Of a stretch of 64,000 nt of DNA, positions 28,779 to 37,658 are shown in pieces. Position 1 is the stretch's first letter; each line of letters begins with the position of its first letter. This stretch comes from Kutzneria chonburiensis (GTDB lineage Bacteria > Actinomycetota > Actinomycetes > Mycobacteriales > Pseudonocardiaceae): NCBI RefSeq assembly GCF_028622115.1, contig NZ_CP097263.1, positions 10,055,501 through 10,119,500 of the forward strand, written 5' to 3'. The translations under genes were made by a program, and so were the position numbers. The notes below the pieces were generated by a model that was not told the DNA's origin, did no database searches, and saw only the letters and a program-made list of their open reading frames with translations.

Positions 28779-30167
28779 TCAGTTCAGGTACTGGTTCAGT
28801 TCGCGGGACAGGAAGCGGCCGTGCCCCTTGGCGCCGTGCCAGCCGTCACGGTCGAGGACAACCCGGCCCCGCGACAGCACGGTGTCGACACGGCCGGTGA
28901 TCTCCAATCCCTCGTACGCCGAATAGTCCACGTTCATGTGGTGCGTGCTGGCGGACAGGGTCTGGGTGGCCTTCGGGTCGTACACCACGATGTCGGCGTC
29001 CGAACCCGGTGCGATGACACCCTTGCGCGGATAGAGGCCGAACATCCGGGCCGGCGTGGTGGAGGTGACCTCGACCCAGCGCTGCAAGGTCAGCTCGCCG
29101 CCGACCACGCCCTGGTAGATCAGGTCCATCCGGTGCTCGACGCCGGGCATCCCGTTGGGAATCTTGGAGAAGTCGCCGCGTCCCAGCTCCTTCTGCTCCA
29201 CGAAGCAGAACGGGCAGTGGTCGGTCGACACCACGGACAGGTCGTTGGTCCGCAGCCCCTGCCACAACGCGCCCTGGTGCGACTTCTCCCGCAGCGGCGG
29301 GGAAGCGACGAACTTGGCGCCCTCGAAATCCGGTCGGGCCAGGTCCTCGATGGACAGGAACAGATACTGCGGGCACGTCTCGGCGAAGACGTTCTGGCCG
29401 TCGTTCCGGGCGACGGCAACGGCTTCCAGCGCCTGCGCCGCCGAAAGGTGCACGATGTAGAGCGGCGCGCCGGTCACCTTGGCCAGCTGGATGGCCCGAT
29501 GGGTGGCCTCGCCCTCCAGCTCCGGCGGCCGGGTCAGCCCGTGCTGCACGGGATCGGTCCGCCCGGCGGCGATCGCCTGCGCCACCAGCTGGTCGATGGC
29601 GATGCCGTTCTCGGCGTGCATCATGATGGTGCCGCCGTTGGCCCGGGCCCGTTGCATGGCAAGGAGAATCTCGCCGTCGGTGGAGTAGAACACGCCGGGA
29701 TAGGCCATGAACATCTTGAACGTGTTCACGCCCGCGTCCACGCAGGCGTCCATCTCCTTGAGGGTGCCGTCGTTGACGTCCGACACGATCATGTGGAAGC
29801 CGTAGTCGATCGCGCAGTTGCCGCCGGCCTTCTCGTGCCACTTGTCCAAAGTGGACAGAAGCGAGGTTCCCTTGGCCTGCACGGCGAAGTCCACGATGGT
29901 GGTGGTGCCGCCCCAGGCGGCCGCGGTCGTGCCGGTCTCGAAGGTGTCAGCCGAAAAGGTCCCGCCGAACGGCATCTCCATGTGCGTGTGCCCGTCGATG
30001 CCGCCGGGCAGCACGTACTTGCCGGTCGCGTCGATCACCGTGTCGGCGTTGCCGGGCCAGGAATCCGGCGCGACCACGGCGGTGACCCGCTCGCCGTCGA
30101 CCACGACATCGGCCGCCACCGAGCCGGTCGAGCTGAGCACGGTGCCGCCCTTGATCAGAATGCTCAC
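28779..30167 (-). CDS. hydA: Dihydropyrimidinase (D-hydantoinase)
   Basis: A 462-residue cyclic amidohydrolase that opens dihydrouracil, dihydrothymine or 5-substituted hydantoins. Metal-site motifs are all present: 'GGIDGHTHMEMPFGG' (HxH), the carboxylated Lys in 'NTFKMFMAYPGVF', 'MMHAENGIAID', 'LYIVHLSAAQALE' and Asp in 'VVSTDHCPF'. GTG 30167 overlaps the preceding stop as GTGA, so translation is coupled to the N-carbamoyl amidohydrolase. Full length for the family. Substrate choice between pyrimidines and hydantoins cannot be read from sequence. Confidence 0.94.
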   Translation of the reverse strand: MSILIKGGTVLSSTGSVAADVVVDGERVTAVVAPDSWPGNADTVIDATGKYVLPGGIDGHTHMEMPFGGTFSADTFETGTTAAAWGGTTTIVDFAVQAKGTSLLSTLDKWHEKAGGNCAIDYGFHMIVSDVNDGTLKEMDACVDAGVNTFKMFMAYPGVFYSTDGEILLAMQRARANGGTIMMHAENGIAIDQLVAQAIAAGRTDPVQHGLTRPPELEGEATHRAIQLAKVTGAPLYIVHLSAAQALEAVAVARNDGQNVFAETCPQYLFLSIEDLARPDFEGAKFVASPPLREKSHQGALWQGLRTNDLSVVSTDHCPFCFVEQKELGRGDFSKIPNGMPGVEHRMDLIYQGVVGGELTLQRWVEVTSTTPARMFGLYPRKGVIAPGSDADIVVYDPKATQTLSASTHHMNVDYSAYEGLEITGRVDTVLSRGRVVLDRDGWHGAKGHGRFLSRELNQYLN

Positions 30168-31006
30168 GGCTTCACCAGCGATTCGTAGCTGTCCGGGCGG
30201 CGGTCGCGGTAGAACGCCCACAGGTCGCGGACCTCGGCCAGCAGCCCCATGTCCAGGTCGCGGACGACGATCTCCTCCTCGGTGTCCGACGCGGCCTCGC
30301 CGATCAGCTGCCCGCGCGGGTCGGCGAAGTAGGTCTGGCCGTAGAAGTCGTTGTCGCCCAACGGTTCCACGCCGACCCGGTTGATCGTGCCGACGAAGTA
30401 CTCGTTGGCCACCGCGGCGGCCGGCTGCTCAAGCCGCCACAGGTACTCGGACAGGCCGCGGCTGGTGGCCGACGGGTTGAACACGATCTTCGCGCCGGCC
30501 AGGCCCAGCGCCCGCCAGCCCTCCGGGAAGTGCCGCTCGTAGCAGATGTAGACGCCGATCCGGCCGACCGCGGTGTCGAAGACCGGGTAGCCCATGTTGC
30601 CGGGCCGGAAGTAGAACTTCTCCCAGAAGCCCTTGACCTGCGGGATGTGGTTCTTGCGGTGCTTGCCCAGGTACTTGCCGTCGGCGTCGATCACCGCCGC
30701 GGTGTTGTAGTAGACGCCGGGCTGCTCCTGCTCGTACATGGGCGCGATCAGCACGACCCCGTGCTGCTTGGCCACCTCGCACAGCAGCTGGGTGGTCGGC
30801 CCGTCCGGGATCTGCTCGGTGTAGGAGTAGTAGTCGGCGTCCTGCACCTGGCAGAAGTAGGGGCCGTAGAACAACTCCTGGAGGCAGATGACCTGCGCGC
30901 CCTGCGAGGCCGCGGTCGAGATGGCGGCCACCGCGTTGGCGATCATCGATTCCTTGTCCCCGGTCCAGCGTTGCTGGACGAGACCGGCCCGGACGATCTG
31001 TGACAC
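30164..31006 (-). CDS. Nitrilase-superfamily N-carbamoyl amidohydrolase (beta-ureidopropionase-like)
   Basis: A 280-residue carbon-nitrogen hydrolase. The catalytic triad is visible: Glu in 'VICLQELFYGPYF' (about 44), Lys in 'LGKHRKNHIPQ' (about 115) and Cys in 'VYICYERHFPEGWR' (about 154). It would hydrolyse N-carbamoyl-beta-alanine (or N-carbamoyl amino acids) to the free amino acid, CO2 and ammonia, directly after the dihydropyrimidinase step. GTG 31006 follows GAAGGAG. It lies between the NCS1 permease (12-base gap) and the dihydropyrimidinase (4-base overlap), a clear operon. Confidence 0.92.
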   Translation of the reverse strand: MSQIVRAGLVQQRWTGDKESMIANAVAAISTAASQGAQVICLQELFYGPYFCQVQDADYYSYTEQIPDGPTTQLLCEVAKQHGVVLIAPMYEQEQPGVYYNTAAVIDADGKYLGKHRKNHIPQVKGFWEKFYFRPGNMGYPVFDTAVGRIGVYICYERHFPEGWRALGLAGAKIVFNPSATSRGLSEYLWRLEQPAAAVANEYFVGTINRVGVEPLGDNDFYGQTYFADPRGQLIGEAASDTEEEIVVRDLDMGLLAEVRDLWAFYRDRRPDSYESLVKP

Positions 31007-31018
31007 GTTCTGTCTCCT

Positions 31019-32551
31019 TCAGTCAGTCGTGGCAACGGTGACTGCCGGCGCGGCCGATGTTCTCGGCGCCAGCACCAGGTACAGCACGAAGGCGGCGACC
31101 AGACCGGCCACCCAGCTGTAGTCGTAGAGGGGCTTGAGGAACGGGATCATGCCGTCGGCCGGGAACGGCCCGGTGCCGGGCGCGGAGTAGGCGCCGCCGA
31201 CCGCGATGACCGCGCCGACCACGGTGGCCACCAGCGCCCGCCAGTTCCAGCCGCCGGTGAACCAGTACTTCCCGTTCTCCAGATAGAGATCCGGCAGCGA
31301 CAGCGTGGTCTTGTCGACCAGCCAGTAGCCGGCGATCAGCACGCCGGCCACCGCGGCCAGCACGCCGCCGTAGAAGCCGAGCCAGGTGAAGATGTAGATG
31401 TGCGGGTCGGAGATCAGCCGCCACGGCTGGATCAGCACGCCGAGGATGCCGGTGATCAGGCCGCCGGTGGCGAAGGTGATGCGCTTGGGCACCGCGTTGG
31501 AGAAGTCGTAGGACGGGGACACCACGTTGGCCGCGAGGTTGGCCGACACGGTGGCCAGCACCAGCGCGACCAGCGCCACGATCACCAGCGCCGGGCTGTC
31601 GAAGTGCGCCGCCAGCTGCGCCGGGTCCCAGATCGCCTCGCCGTACAGGGACACCGCGCCGGAGGTGGTCAGGATGGCTACGATGGCGATGAACGACATG
31701 GTGGTGGGCAGGCCAAGGATCTGGCCCCAGAACTGCTTGCGCTGGCTGCCGCCGAAGCGGGTGAAGTCCGGCATGTTCAGCGACAGCGTCGACCAGAAGG
31801 CGATCATCGCCATCAGCGAGGGCGCGAACACCGCCCAGAAGCCCGAGCCCCAGCCCAGCTTGGACGGCTCGGACAGGATCGGGCCGAAGCCGCCCGCCTT
31901 GACCAGCACGTACACCAGCAGGATGAGGAAGCCGACCGAGACCAGCGGCGCGGTCCAGTTCTCGAACCGCCGGATGGCGTCCATGCCGCGCCAGATGATC
32001 AGCATCTGCACGACCCAGAACGCCGCGAAGGACAGCCACAGCGTCCACGGCTGGCCGCCGATCGCCGCCGCATTGGTCCAGCCGCCGCCGAACAGCTTGC
32101 CGACGATCACGTACAGCGCCTCGCCGCCGACCCAGGTCTGGATGCCGAACCAGCCGCAGGCGATGAACGCCCGCAGCAGCGCCGGCAGGTTGGCTCCGCG
32201 CACGCCGTAGAAGGCGCGGGCGAACACCGGGAACGGGATGCCGTACTTGGTGCCGGCGTGGCTGTTGAGCAGCATCGGCACCAGCACGATCAGGTTGCCG
32301 AGGGTGATCGTCAGGAAGGCCTGCACCCAGTCCATGCCCAGCGCGATCAGCGAGGCGGCCAGGGTGTAGCTGGGGATGTTGTGGGCCATGCCCATCCACA
32401 GCGCGAAGAAGTTGTACGTGGTCCAGGTGCGCTTGCCCAGCGGCACCGGGGCCAGCTCGGCATTGTGGAACCTGCTTGCGGCGACGGCGGTGTCGTCCGC
32501 GAGCTCGACACGTCCGTCGGACTGGGTGACCGGGACCGGGGAGTGGGCCAT
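31019..32551 (-). CDS. NCS1 family nucleobase/hydantoin:cation symporter
   Basis: A 510-residue integral membrane transporter with about 12 hydrophobic segments. NCS1 hallmarks are 'TTYNFFALWMGMAHNIPSYTLAASLIALGMDW' in the first helices, 'SHAGTKYGIPFPVFARAFYGVRGANLPALLRAFIACGWFGIQTWVGGEAL', 'LNMPDFTRFGGSQRKQFWGQILGLPTTM' and 'NVVSPSYDFSNAVP'. It likely imports uracil, dihydrouracil, hydantoin or allantoin for the downstream enzymes. ATG 32551 has AGGAG upstream. First gene of the catabolic operon (32551 to 27775). Confidence 0.93.
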   Translation of the reverse strand: MAHSPVPVTQSDGRVELADDTAVAASRFHNAELAPVPLGKRTWTTYNFFALWMGMAHNIPSYTLAASLIALGMDWVQAFLTITLGNLIVLVPMLLNSHAGTKYGIPFPVFARAFYGVRGANLPALLRAFIACGWFGIQTWVGGEALYVIVGKLFGGGWTNAAAIGGQPWTLWLSFAAFWVVQMLIIWRGMDAIRRFENWTAPLVSVGFLILLVYVLVKAGGFGPILSEPSKLGWGSGFWAVFAPSLMAMIAFWSTLSLNMPDFTRFGGSQRKQFWGQILGLPTTMSFIAIVAILTTSGAVSLYGEAIWDPAQLAAHFDSPALVIVALVALVLATVSANLAANVVSPSYDFSNAVPKRITFATGGLITGILGVLIQPWRLISDPHIYIFTWLGFYGGVLAAVAGVLIAGYWLVDKTTLSLPDLYLENGKYWFTGGWNWRALVATVVGAVIAVGGAYSAPGTGPFPADGMIPFLKPLYDYSWVAGLVAAFVLYLVLAPRTSAAPAVTVATTD

Positions 32552-32613
32552 GGCTGCTCCTGACGTCACCTGAGCAAGAAGTCAGTATCGTGGGCGGCGG
32601 CTGCGGGAAAGGG

Positions 32614-32626
32614 CAGTGTCACACTG
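32614..32626. promoter_or_regulatory. Short palindrome in the permease/esterase divergent gap
   Basis: CAGTGTCACACTG (6-1-6) is a perfect palindrome 63 bases upstream of the permease start and 74 bases before the esterase start. A possible operator for the catabolic operon (PucR or another regulator); unverified. Confidence 0.35.
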
Positions 32627-32699
32627 TCCATGGTTGGCCGCCACCGCGCACACAGTGTTCAGTTCGGAACCGTACTGCCCGTTCGGGCGTCTCTTGATC

Positions 32700-33491
32700 G
32701 TGATTTCGCGACGGGCGCTGCTCATCGGCGGCGGGGTGGGGACGGCGGCGGCGGCCGCCGCGGCAGTGGTGGAGCGCACCCGGGTGCGTCGGCTGCTCGG
32801 GTGGACCGGGCCGGACGGGGTGGTGCCGGACGTGAAGCCGGTCACGGTCTCCGTGACGCAGCATCAGTCTGTTGCACGGGGATGTGCGGTCGATGTCGTC
32901 ACGATGAACGCCGTCGCCGGATACGAGGTGTGCGTGGTCCTGCACGGCCGGGGCAACAACGCCCGGGGCATGATCAACCTCGGGCTGCCGCGGTTCCTGG
33001 CGGCCGCCAAGGCCCGGTTCACGGTGGTGGCGGTCGACGGCGGAGACTCCTACTGGGTACCGCGGTCGCCGGCCGATGATCCGCAGAAGATGTTGCGCGA
33101 AGAGTTGCCCGGATGGCTGCGGTCGGCCGGCCTCTCGGAGCCCCGAGCCGTCCTCGGCATTTCCATGGGCGGCTTCGGCGGGCTCGTCTACGCCCGCCAG
33201 GCCGGCATCCCGGCTGCCGTGCTCAGTCCGGCGCTGTTCCGATCATGGGACGACGCCCGCACCGTCGGGGCGTTCGCCGATGAGGCGCAGTGGGCCTCTT
33301 TCGAGCCTTTGCGCCATCCCTTGCCGCCCCATTTCGGCGTGTGGTGCGGCGAGGAGGACCCGTTCTACGACGCGGCACGGGATCTCGCCCCGCACGCCCA
33401 GATGGCGGCCTTCGATCATGGCGAGCATACGGACGGCTACTGGCGCCGAGTCCTGCCCAACGCCCTGGCCTACCTGGGGGCAGTCCTGTGA
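32700..33491 (+). CDS. Alpha/beta hydrolase-fold esterase, probably exported
   Basis: A 263-residue esterase-like protein. The N-terminus 'ISRRALLIGGGVGTAAAAAAAVVE' resembles a Tat-type signal or membrane anchor. The hydrolase core has 'CVVLHGRGNNARGMINL', the nucleophile Ser in 'AVLGISMGGFGGLVYARQ', an acidic residue in 'WCGEEDPFYDAAR' and the His in 'FDHGEHTDGYWRRVLP'. It is closest to the esterase-D/putative tributyrin esterase group. GTG 32700 is favoured because it opens the signal sequence; the frame is open upstream to 32616. It faces away from the catabolic operon and ends in a perfect hairpin. Confidence 0.8.
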   Translation: MISRRALLIGGGVGTAAAAAAAVVERTRVRRLLGWTGPDGVVPDVKPVTVSVTQHQSVARGCAVDVVTMNAVAGYEVCVVLHGRGNNARGMINLGLPRFLAAAKARFTVVAVDGGDSYWVPRSPADDPQKMLREELPGWLRSAGLSEPRAVLGISMGGFGGLVYARQAGIPAAVLSPALFRSWDDARTVGAFADEAQWASFEPLRHPLPPHFGVWCGEEDPFYDAARDLAPHAQMAAFDHGEHTDGYWRRVLPNALAYLGAVL

Positions 33492-33522
33492 GGCAGGACG
33501 CGCCCCCTGGTCGCGTCCTGCC
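33492..33522 (+). terminator. Hairpin terminator after the esterase
   Basis: GGCAGGACGCG pairs perfectly with CGCGTCCTGCC (11 bp, 9-nt loop) immediately after the esterase stop. Confidence 0.7.
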
Positions 33523-33648
33523 GCCGGACAATCGCCCCAGTGCGACGTCCGCCGTGGTGAACACCCCTCGGGCTCACCGTTGTTCATTCCGGTGGACGTC
33601 TCAGTCAGCCTCGCAGCCGGGGTGCCCGGTGTCAACACGCTGCGTTTC

Positions 33649-33683
33649 TTGACATGCGCATTCCGTGTTCAATACCGTGAACA
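33649..33683 (+). promoter_or_regulatory. Promoter with overlapping palindrome for the Xre-ImmA module
   Basis: A consensus -35 TTGACA (33649-33654) is followed 16 bases later by AATACC as a possible -10. A perfect palindrome TGTTCA-ATACCG-TGAACA (33666-33683) overlaps that -10. The Xre-type gene starts at 33728. The arrangement suggests autorepression by the Xre protein. Confidence 0.6.
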
Positions 33684-33727
33684 GTGAACTGTGGGGAGCA
33701 GCTGGGGGAAAGGCCTGGGGGATTGGC

Positions 33728-34129
33728 ATGGCCGAGTCCGTTGCCGAGAAGATCAACGCCCTGATCGGCGAGCGCTGGCGGCACCTGCCGAAGCCGCCGG
33801 GCAATGCGGCGATCGCCCGGGAGATCAGGCGGGACACGGGGCTGTCGATCTCGACGGGCTACCTGTGGATGCTGCGCACCGGGCAACGCGGCAACCCGAC
33901 CGGGGACCGGCTGCAAGCCCTGGCCAAGTTCTTCGGCCGCCCGCCGGCCTACTTCTTCGACCACGAGGTGACCAGCGAGGACATGGAGCTGGCGGCCTGC
34001 CTGCGCCAACACGGTGTGCGGATGATCGCGCTGCGCGCCGAAGGGCTGTCGGAGCAGAGCCAACGGGCCATCCTCGAGCTGGTGGAGCGGGCCCGGCAGC
34101 TCGAGAAGCTCGACGACGCCGATGACTGA
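33728..34129 (+). CDS. Xre-type helix-turn-helix regulator
   Basis: A 133-residue DNA-binding protein. The N-terminal HTH (about 5-75) includes 'NAAIAREIRRDTGLSISTGYLWMLRTGQRGNPTGDRLQALAKFFGRPPAYFFD', typical of actinobacterial Xre proteins with an extended turn, and a C-terminal coiled segment 'SEQSQRAILELVERARQLEKL' is likely for dimerisation. ATG 33728 follows GGGGGATT. It overlaps the next gene by 8 bases (ATGACTGA). Together with the ImmA/IrrE peptidase and the membrane protein it forms a compact three-gene module. The likely role is a repressor cleaved or controlled by the peptidase. Confidence 0.9.
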   Translation: MAESVAEKINALIGERWRHLPKPPGNAAIAREIRRDTGLSISTGYLWMLRTGQRGNPTGDRLQALAKFFGRPPAYFFDHEVTSEDMELAACLRQHGVRMIALRAEGLSEQSQRAILELVERARQLEKLDDADD

Positions 34130-34694
34130 CTCCGCTGTGCGGGCACGGTTCCACCGCTGCCCGCCGGTGCCGACCGATGAGGCGGACCCCGTGAGAAGAC
34201 AGCGTCGGCTGCGGGCCATCGCCGCCCGGTACGCGACGGCCGGCCCGTTCTCCGTTGACGCCCTGTGCCGGGTGATCTCGGCCCAACGCGGCCGCCCGCT
34301 GCACGTGCACCCGCTCAACGTGCCGCCGTCGGCCGGGCTCAACGCCTGCGGCATGTGGATCGCCACCGACGTGGCCGACCACGTCTTCGTCGAGCACCGG
34401 ACCAGCCGGTTCCACCAGGAGCACATCATCCTGCACGAGATCGGCCACATGCTGTGCGATCACGTGACGGAGGACCTGCCGTCGGCGCTGACCGACGCCC
34501 TGCGCGCGGGCGAGGTCGACACCGGGCTGGTGCGCCAGGTGCTGGCCCGTACCAGCTACACGACCGGCCAGGAGCAGGACGCCGAGCTGGTGGCCAGCCT
34601 GATCCTGGAGCGGGTGGCCCGACGGCACGCCCGCGCGCTCGACGACGCGGACAGCCGGCTCGGCACGATTCTGGGGATCAACGACGGTGACTGA
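34122..34694 (+). CDS. ImmA/IrrE-type zinc metallopeptidase
   Basis: A 190-residue protein with the HExxH zinc motif (H105-E106-H109 in 'IILHEIGHMLCDH') preceded by 'GMWIATDVADHVFVEHRTSRFHQEH', characteristic of ImmA/IrrE-family peptidases (PF06114-like). ImmA and IrrE proteases cleave Xre-type repressors in response to stress, and the Xre gene directly upstream is the obvious substrate candidate. ATG 34122 lies within the end of the Xre gene (8-base overlap), and its own end overlaps the membrane-protein start by 8 bases with a nearly identical sequence (GTGACTGA). Confidence 0.9.
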   Translation: MTDSAVRARFHRCPPVPTDEADPVRRQRRLRAIAARYATAGPFSVDALCRVISAQRGRPLHVHPLNVPPSAGLNACGMWIATDVADHVFVEHRTSRFHQEHIILHEIGHMLCDHVTEDLPSALTDALRAGEVDTGLVRQVLARTSYTTGQEQDAELVASLILERVARRHARALDDADSRLGTILGINDGD

Positions 34695-35853
34695 CCTGAT
34701 TCAGACGGTCCTGCTCTACGTGTGCTGGATCGTGGTGATCGTGCGGGTCACGGCGCTGCGCTCACGCAACCAGCGGCCGCTGTGGTTCGCGCTGCTGATG
34801 TTGGCGCTGGGCATCACCATGCTGCAGAAGGACACCAACGCCTTCATTCGCGGCATCACCGGCGACGCGAACTTCCAGTACCTCGTCTCCAGCGTCATGG
34901 CCGTCGGAGTCGCGGCCACGCTGCTGACCTTCGCCGCCCGCGCGGCCGAAGTGTGGATCTCCCCGTGGCTGCGCTGGATCTCCTGCGGCATAACGGTATT
35001 CGTGATGATCACGTCCTATGTGGTCTTCACGGCCGGCGGCGGCCAGGCCCGGCCGCACTTCTTCCCGGTGCCCGGCACACTGTCCATTCTGGATCTGTAC
35101 TGGGTCGTCTACCTTGTGTACCAAGGCATTGCCACGGTGGCCACGCTGGTGTTGCTGATCAAAGCCTTCGGCCGGGTCCGGTCTTGGCTGGTCCGCACGC
35201 CGGTGCTGCTGCTGATCATCGGCTCGGTCGGCTTCACCGTGTTCATCGGCAGCCGTTTCGTGGCGGTGTTCGGCGGCGTCGAATCGGCCGTCGCGTTCGG
35301 CACGTACGTCTCGTCCCCGCACACCATCGGCGTCTCGCTGGGCTGCTCGATCGCCGCCTTCGTGCCGCTGGTGCTGGGCTGGTCGGCCTGGCGCAACGCC
35401 AATGCCCTGTACCCGCTGTGGAAATCCCTCGTCACGGCCGTGCCGCACATCGCCCTGTACCCGCCGCGCGCCCGCCTCGTCGACGCGCTTTTACCGCAGA
35501 ACAGTCAACTCCGCCTGCACCGCCGCCTGGTCGAGATCCGGGACGGCATGCTGATCATGAACGACTGGGTGCAGCCGGCCGACCTCGCCCAGATCGAGGT
35601 CTTCGTCTCCGACGTGCCGCCGGACCTGATGACGCCGATCACCACCGCTTGCTGGCTCAAGGTCGCCATCGCCGTGCACGCCGCCGGTGTGCCCATGGCG
35701 ACCGACCCGCTCGACCTCGTCCGCGAAGGCGGCACCGACGGCGAGTCCGAGCTGAACTGGCTCCGTTCCGTGGCCGCGGTGTGGACCGACGCCCGCACCG
35801 ACCGTTTCGCCACCACCGTCAGCGAGACCCGCCTGGCCGCCCACCGCCCGTGA
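34687..35853 (+). CDS. MAB_1171c-type seven-helix membrane protein
   Basis: A 388-residue membrane protein with about seven hydrophobic helices in the first ~235 residues (for example 'IQTVLLYVCWIVVIVRVTAL', 'WFALLMLALGITML', 'TVATLVLLIKAFG', 'TPVLLLIIGSVGFTVFIG' and 'CSIAAFVPLVLGW'). A cytoplasmic C-terminal domain of ~150 residues follows ('RLHRRLVEIRDGMLIMNDWVQPADLAQIEVF'). It matches the actinobacterial 'MAB_1171c family putative transporter' type, which commonly sits after Xre and ImmA/IrrE genes. The topology resembles a 7TM sensor more than a transporter; the role is unknown. GTG 34687, 8-base overlap with the peptidase gene. Confidence 0.85.
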   Translation: MTDLIQTVLLYVCWIVVIVRVTALRSRNQRPLWFALLMLALGITMLQKDTNAFIRGITGDANFQYLVSSVMAVGVAATLLTFAARAAEVWISPWLRWISCGITVFVMITSYVVFTAGGGQARPHFFPVPGTLSILDLYWVVYLVYQGIATVATLVLLIKAFGRVRSWLVRTPVLLLIIGSVGFTVFIGSRFVAVFGGVESAVAFGTYVSSPHTIGVSLGCSIAAFVPLVLGWSAWRNANALYPLWKSLVTAVPHIALYPPRARLVDALLPQNSQLRLHRRLVEIRDGMLIMNDWVQPADLAQIEVFVSDVPPDLMTPITTACWLKVAIAVHAAGVPMATDPLDLVREGGTDGESELNWLRSVAAVWTDARTDRFATTVSETRLAAHRP

Positions 35854-35864
35854 GCCTCTGTCTT

Positions 35865-35917
35865 GGCACATGCGGTCCGGATGTGCCTCTGGGAGGCAAG
35901 TATGACGCGCATGTGAC
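35865..35917. repeat. 53-bp palindromic element, copy 4 (subfamily B)
   Basis: Begins GGCACATGCGGTCC and ends CGCATGTGAC, followed by the shared flank ATTCGAAT. Its reverse complement matches 6838-6890 at 48 of 53 positions. It lies between the convergent membrane-protein (35853) and PucR (35939) stops. Confidence 0.85.
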
Positions 35918-35938
35918 ATTCGAATGTGTGCGCGGGGG

Positions 35939-37552
35939 TCAGGTGGAGAGGTCCATGGCCAGCAGGGCGACGTAGAGGGACAGCATGGACTCGGGATCCT
36001 CAAGGGAGACACCGAGAACGGTCTCGATGCGGGACAGCTGCTGGTAGTAGGCGGTGCGGGACATGTGCGCGGCGGCGGCCGCGGCGGACTTGTTGCCGCC
36101 GTGCTCGCAGAAGACGCGGAGCAGGTCGACGAGACGGCTGCCCTGGGCGGTGTCGCGGGCGAGCAGCGGCCCGAGTTCCCGTGCGGCGAAGGCGGACAGG
36201 CGCTCGTCCTCACGGAGCAGGTGCAGCAGACCGCGCAGGCGAACGTCGTCGAGGCGGTGGTAGCTGCGGGCACCGGGGGAGCGCAGGGCGGCGTTGGCCA
36301 CGTGGGCGGCCTCGATCATGCTGCGACGGCCGTCGGGGATGGAGCGCACGGTGGTGCCGACGCCGACGACCACGGGGATCGCCGTGGGAGAACTCCTGAT
36401 CTGGGAAGCAAGTCGCCGCAGTGAAGCGTCCACATTGGACTGGGGTGGCAGCGAGATCAGGGCCCGTACGGAAATGTCGTCGACGCCGCCGACCAGTGCC
36501 GGGATCTTGGTCCGACGGGCGGCGGAGGCGGTGGCCTCGGCCAGGTCGCGCAAGGCCTCCTGGGTGGCCGACGGCGTGGTCTCGGGGCGGATGGCCATGC
36601 CGATGAGTTGCCGTCCCTCCAACGGAACCCCGAGCGCGCCGGCCCGCGTGGCGAGATCGACCGGCGGCGCGCCGGTGGCCAGCAGCTCGGTCAACAGCGT
36701 GCGATGGGTGTGCCGCTCCAGGCTCTCCCGGTCCCGCGCGACGAGCCGGTTCACGGCCAGCGCGGACGCGGCCCGCTCGGCCACCACGACCAGCCGGTGC
36801 ACCGGCTCGTCCGGGCTGACCAGCACCAACCGGCCCCAGTCGTTGCCACGGGCGCCGACGATCGTCACGAGCCAGCCGGCGCCCGGGTGGTAGGCGGTGC
36901 GCTCGGCCACGGTGACCGCGCGTGACCGCTCGGCCCAGCCGGCCAGCAGCTCGGCCACCTCGCCGCCGGCCGGGTCGTAGGCCAGCACGTCGTGACCGAG
37001 GGTCTCCAGCACCACCGGCGCGCCGGTCATCCGCGCCACCTCGCGCAGCACCTCGGACGGCTCGGCCCCGGACACCGTCAGCGCCGTGAAGGTCTCGTGC
37101 ACCTGCTCGGCCGCCCGCAGCTCGGCCAGCTGGGCGTCCACGATCATCGCCACCACCGCCTCGGTGATGGCCACGAACCGGACCTCCTGGGCCAGCGTGA
37201 TCACGGGCAGTGATCGCCGCTCGGCCGCCTCCAGCAGCGCCGCCGGCAGCGCGTCGGTCCAGCGTCGGACCAGCTCGAACACCACACCGCTGGCCCCGGC
37301 GTCGGCCAGGCCGTCGATGTAGGCGGTGAGCTCGGCCGGGTCGTCACGCAGCGCGATGCCGGTGGTCAGCACCAGCTCGCCGCCACGCAGCAGCGGCCCG
37401 ATGTCGGCCACCTCGGCCACGTGCACCCAGCGCACCCGGCCGTCCAGCCCGGCCGAGCCGGCGGCCAGCCGGGGCCGGCCGCGCCGGATCAGCGGCATGG
37501 TCAGCACGTCCGACACGGACGGGAACACCGAGCTCTTGGCCAGCTTGGACAC
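35939..37552 (-). CDS. PucR family transcriptional activator
   Basis: A 537-residue regulator: N-terminal PucR domain (about 15-135, 'PSVSDVLTMPLIRRGRPRLAAGSAGLDGRVRWVHVAEVADIGPLLRGGELVLTTG'), a central GAF/CdaR-like region and a C-terminal helix-turn-helix, 'LVDLLRVFCEHGGNKSAAAAAAHMSRTAYYQQLSRIETVLGVSLEDP' (about 475-520). PucR proteins control purine, pyrimidine and related nitrogen catabolism. It lies between the two halves of the pyrimidine-catabolic island and is divergent from the aminotransferase-dehydrogenase pair, so it probably activates both. GTG 37552; weak ribosome site. Confidence 0.92.
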   Translation of the reverse strand: MSKLAKSSVFPSVSDVLTMPLIRRGRPRLAAGSAGLDGRVRWVHVAEVADIGPLLRGGELVLTTGIALRDDPAELTAYIDGLADAGASGVVFELVRRWTDALPAALLEAAERRSLPVITLAQEVRFVAITEAVVAMIVDAQLAELRAAEQVHETFTALTVSGAEPSEVLREVARMTGAPVVLETLGHDVLAYDPAGGEVAELLAGWAERSRAVTVAERTAYHPGAGWLVTIVGARGNDWGRLVLVSPDEPVHRLVVVAERAASALAVNRLVARDRESLERHTHRTLLTELLATGAPPVDLATRAGALGVPLEGRQLIGMAIRPETTPSATQEALRDLAEATASAARRTKIPALVGGVDDISVRALISLPPQSNVDASLRRLASQIRSSPTAIPVVVGVGTTVRSIPDGRRSMIEAAHVANAALRSPGARSYHRLDDVRLRGLLHLLREDERLSAFAARELGPLLARDTAQGSRLVDLLRVFCEHGGNKSAAAAAAHMSRTAYYQQLSRIETVLGVSLEDPESMLSLYVALLAMDLST

Positions 37553-37658
37553 AGTGTCAGTCTAGGGCCGGTAACCCGCTACAGGTTGTCCATTACCGCG
37601 ACGACCCGCCGAGGCCCACACTCGCTTGCGGGTCCGGTCCACCGTCGGGAGGAAGCAG

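Noticed and set aside
27031-32551. Biosynthetic gene cluster for a natural product
   Set aside because: F420 LLM proteins, hydrolases and permeases here fit catabolism; no PKS, NRPS, terpene or RiPP core enzyme is present.
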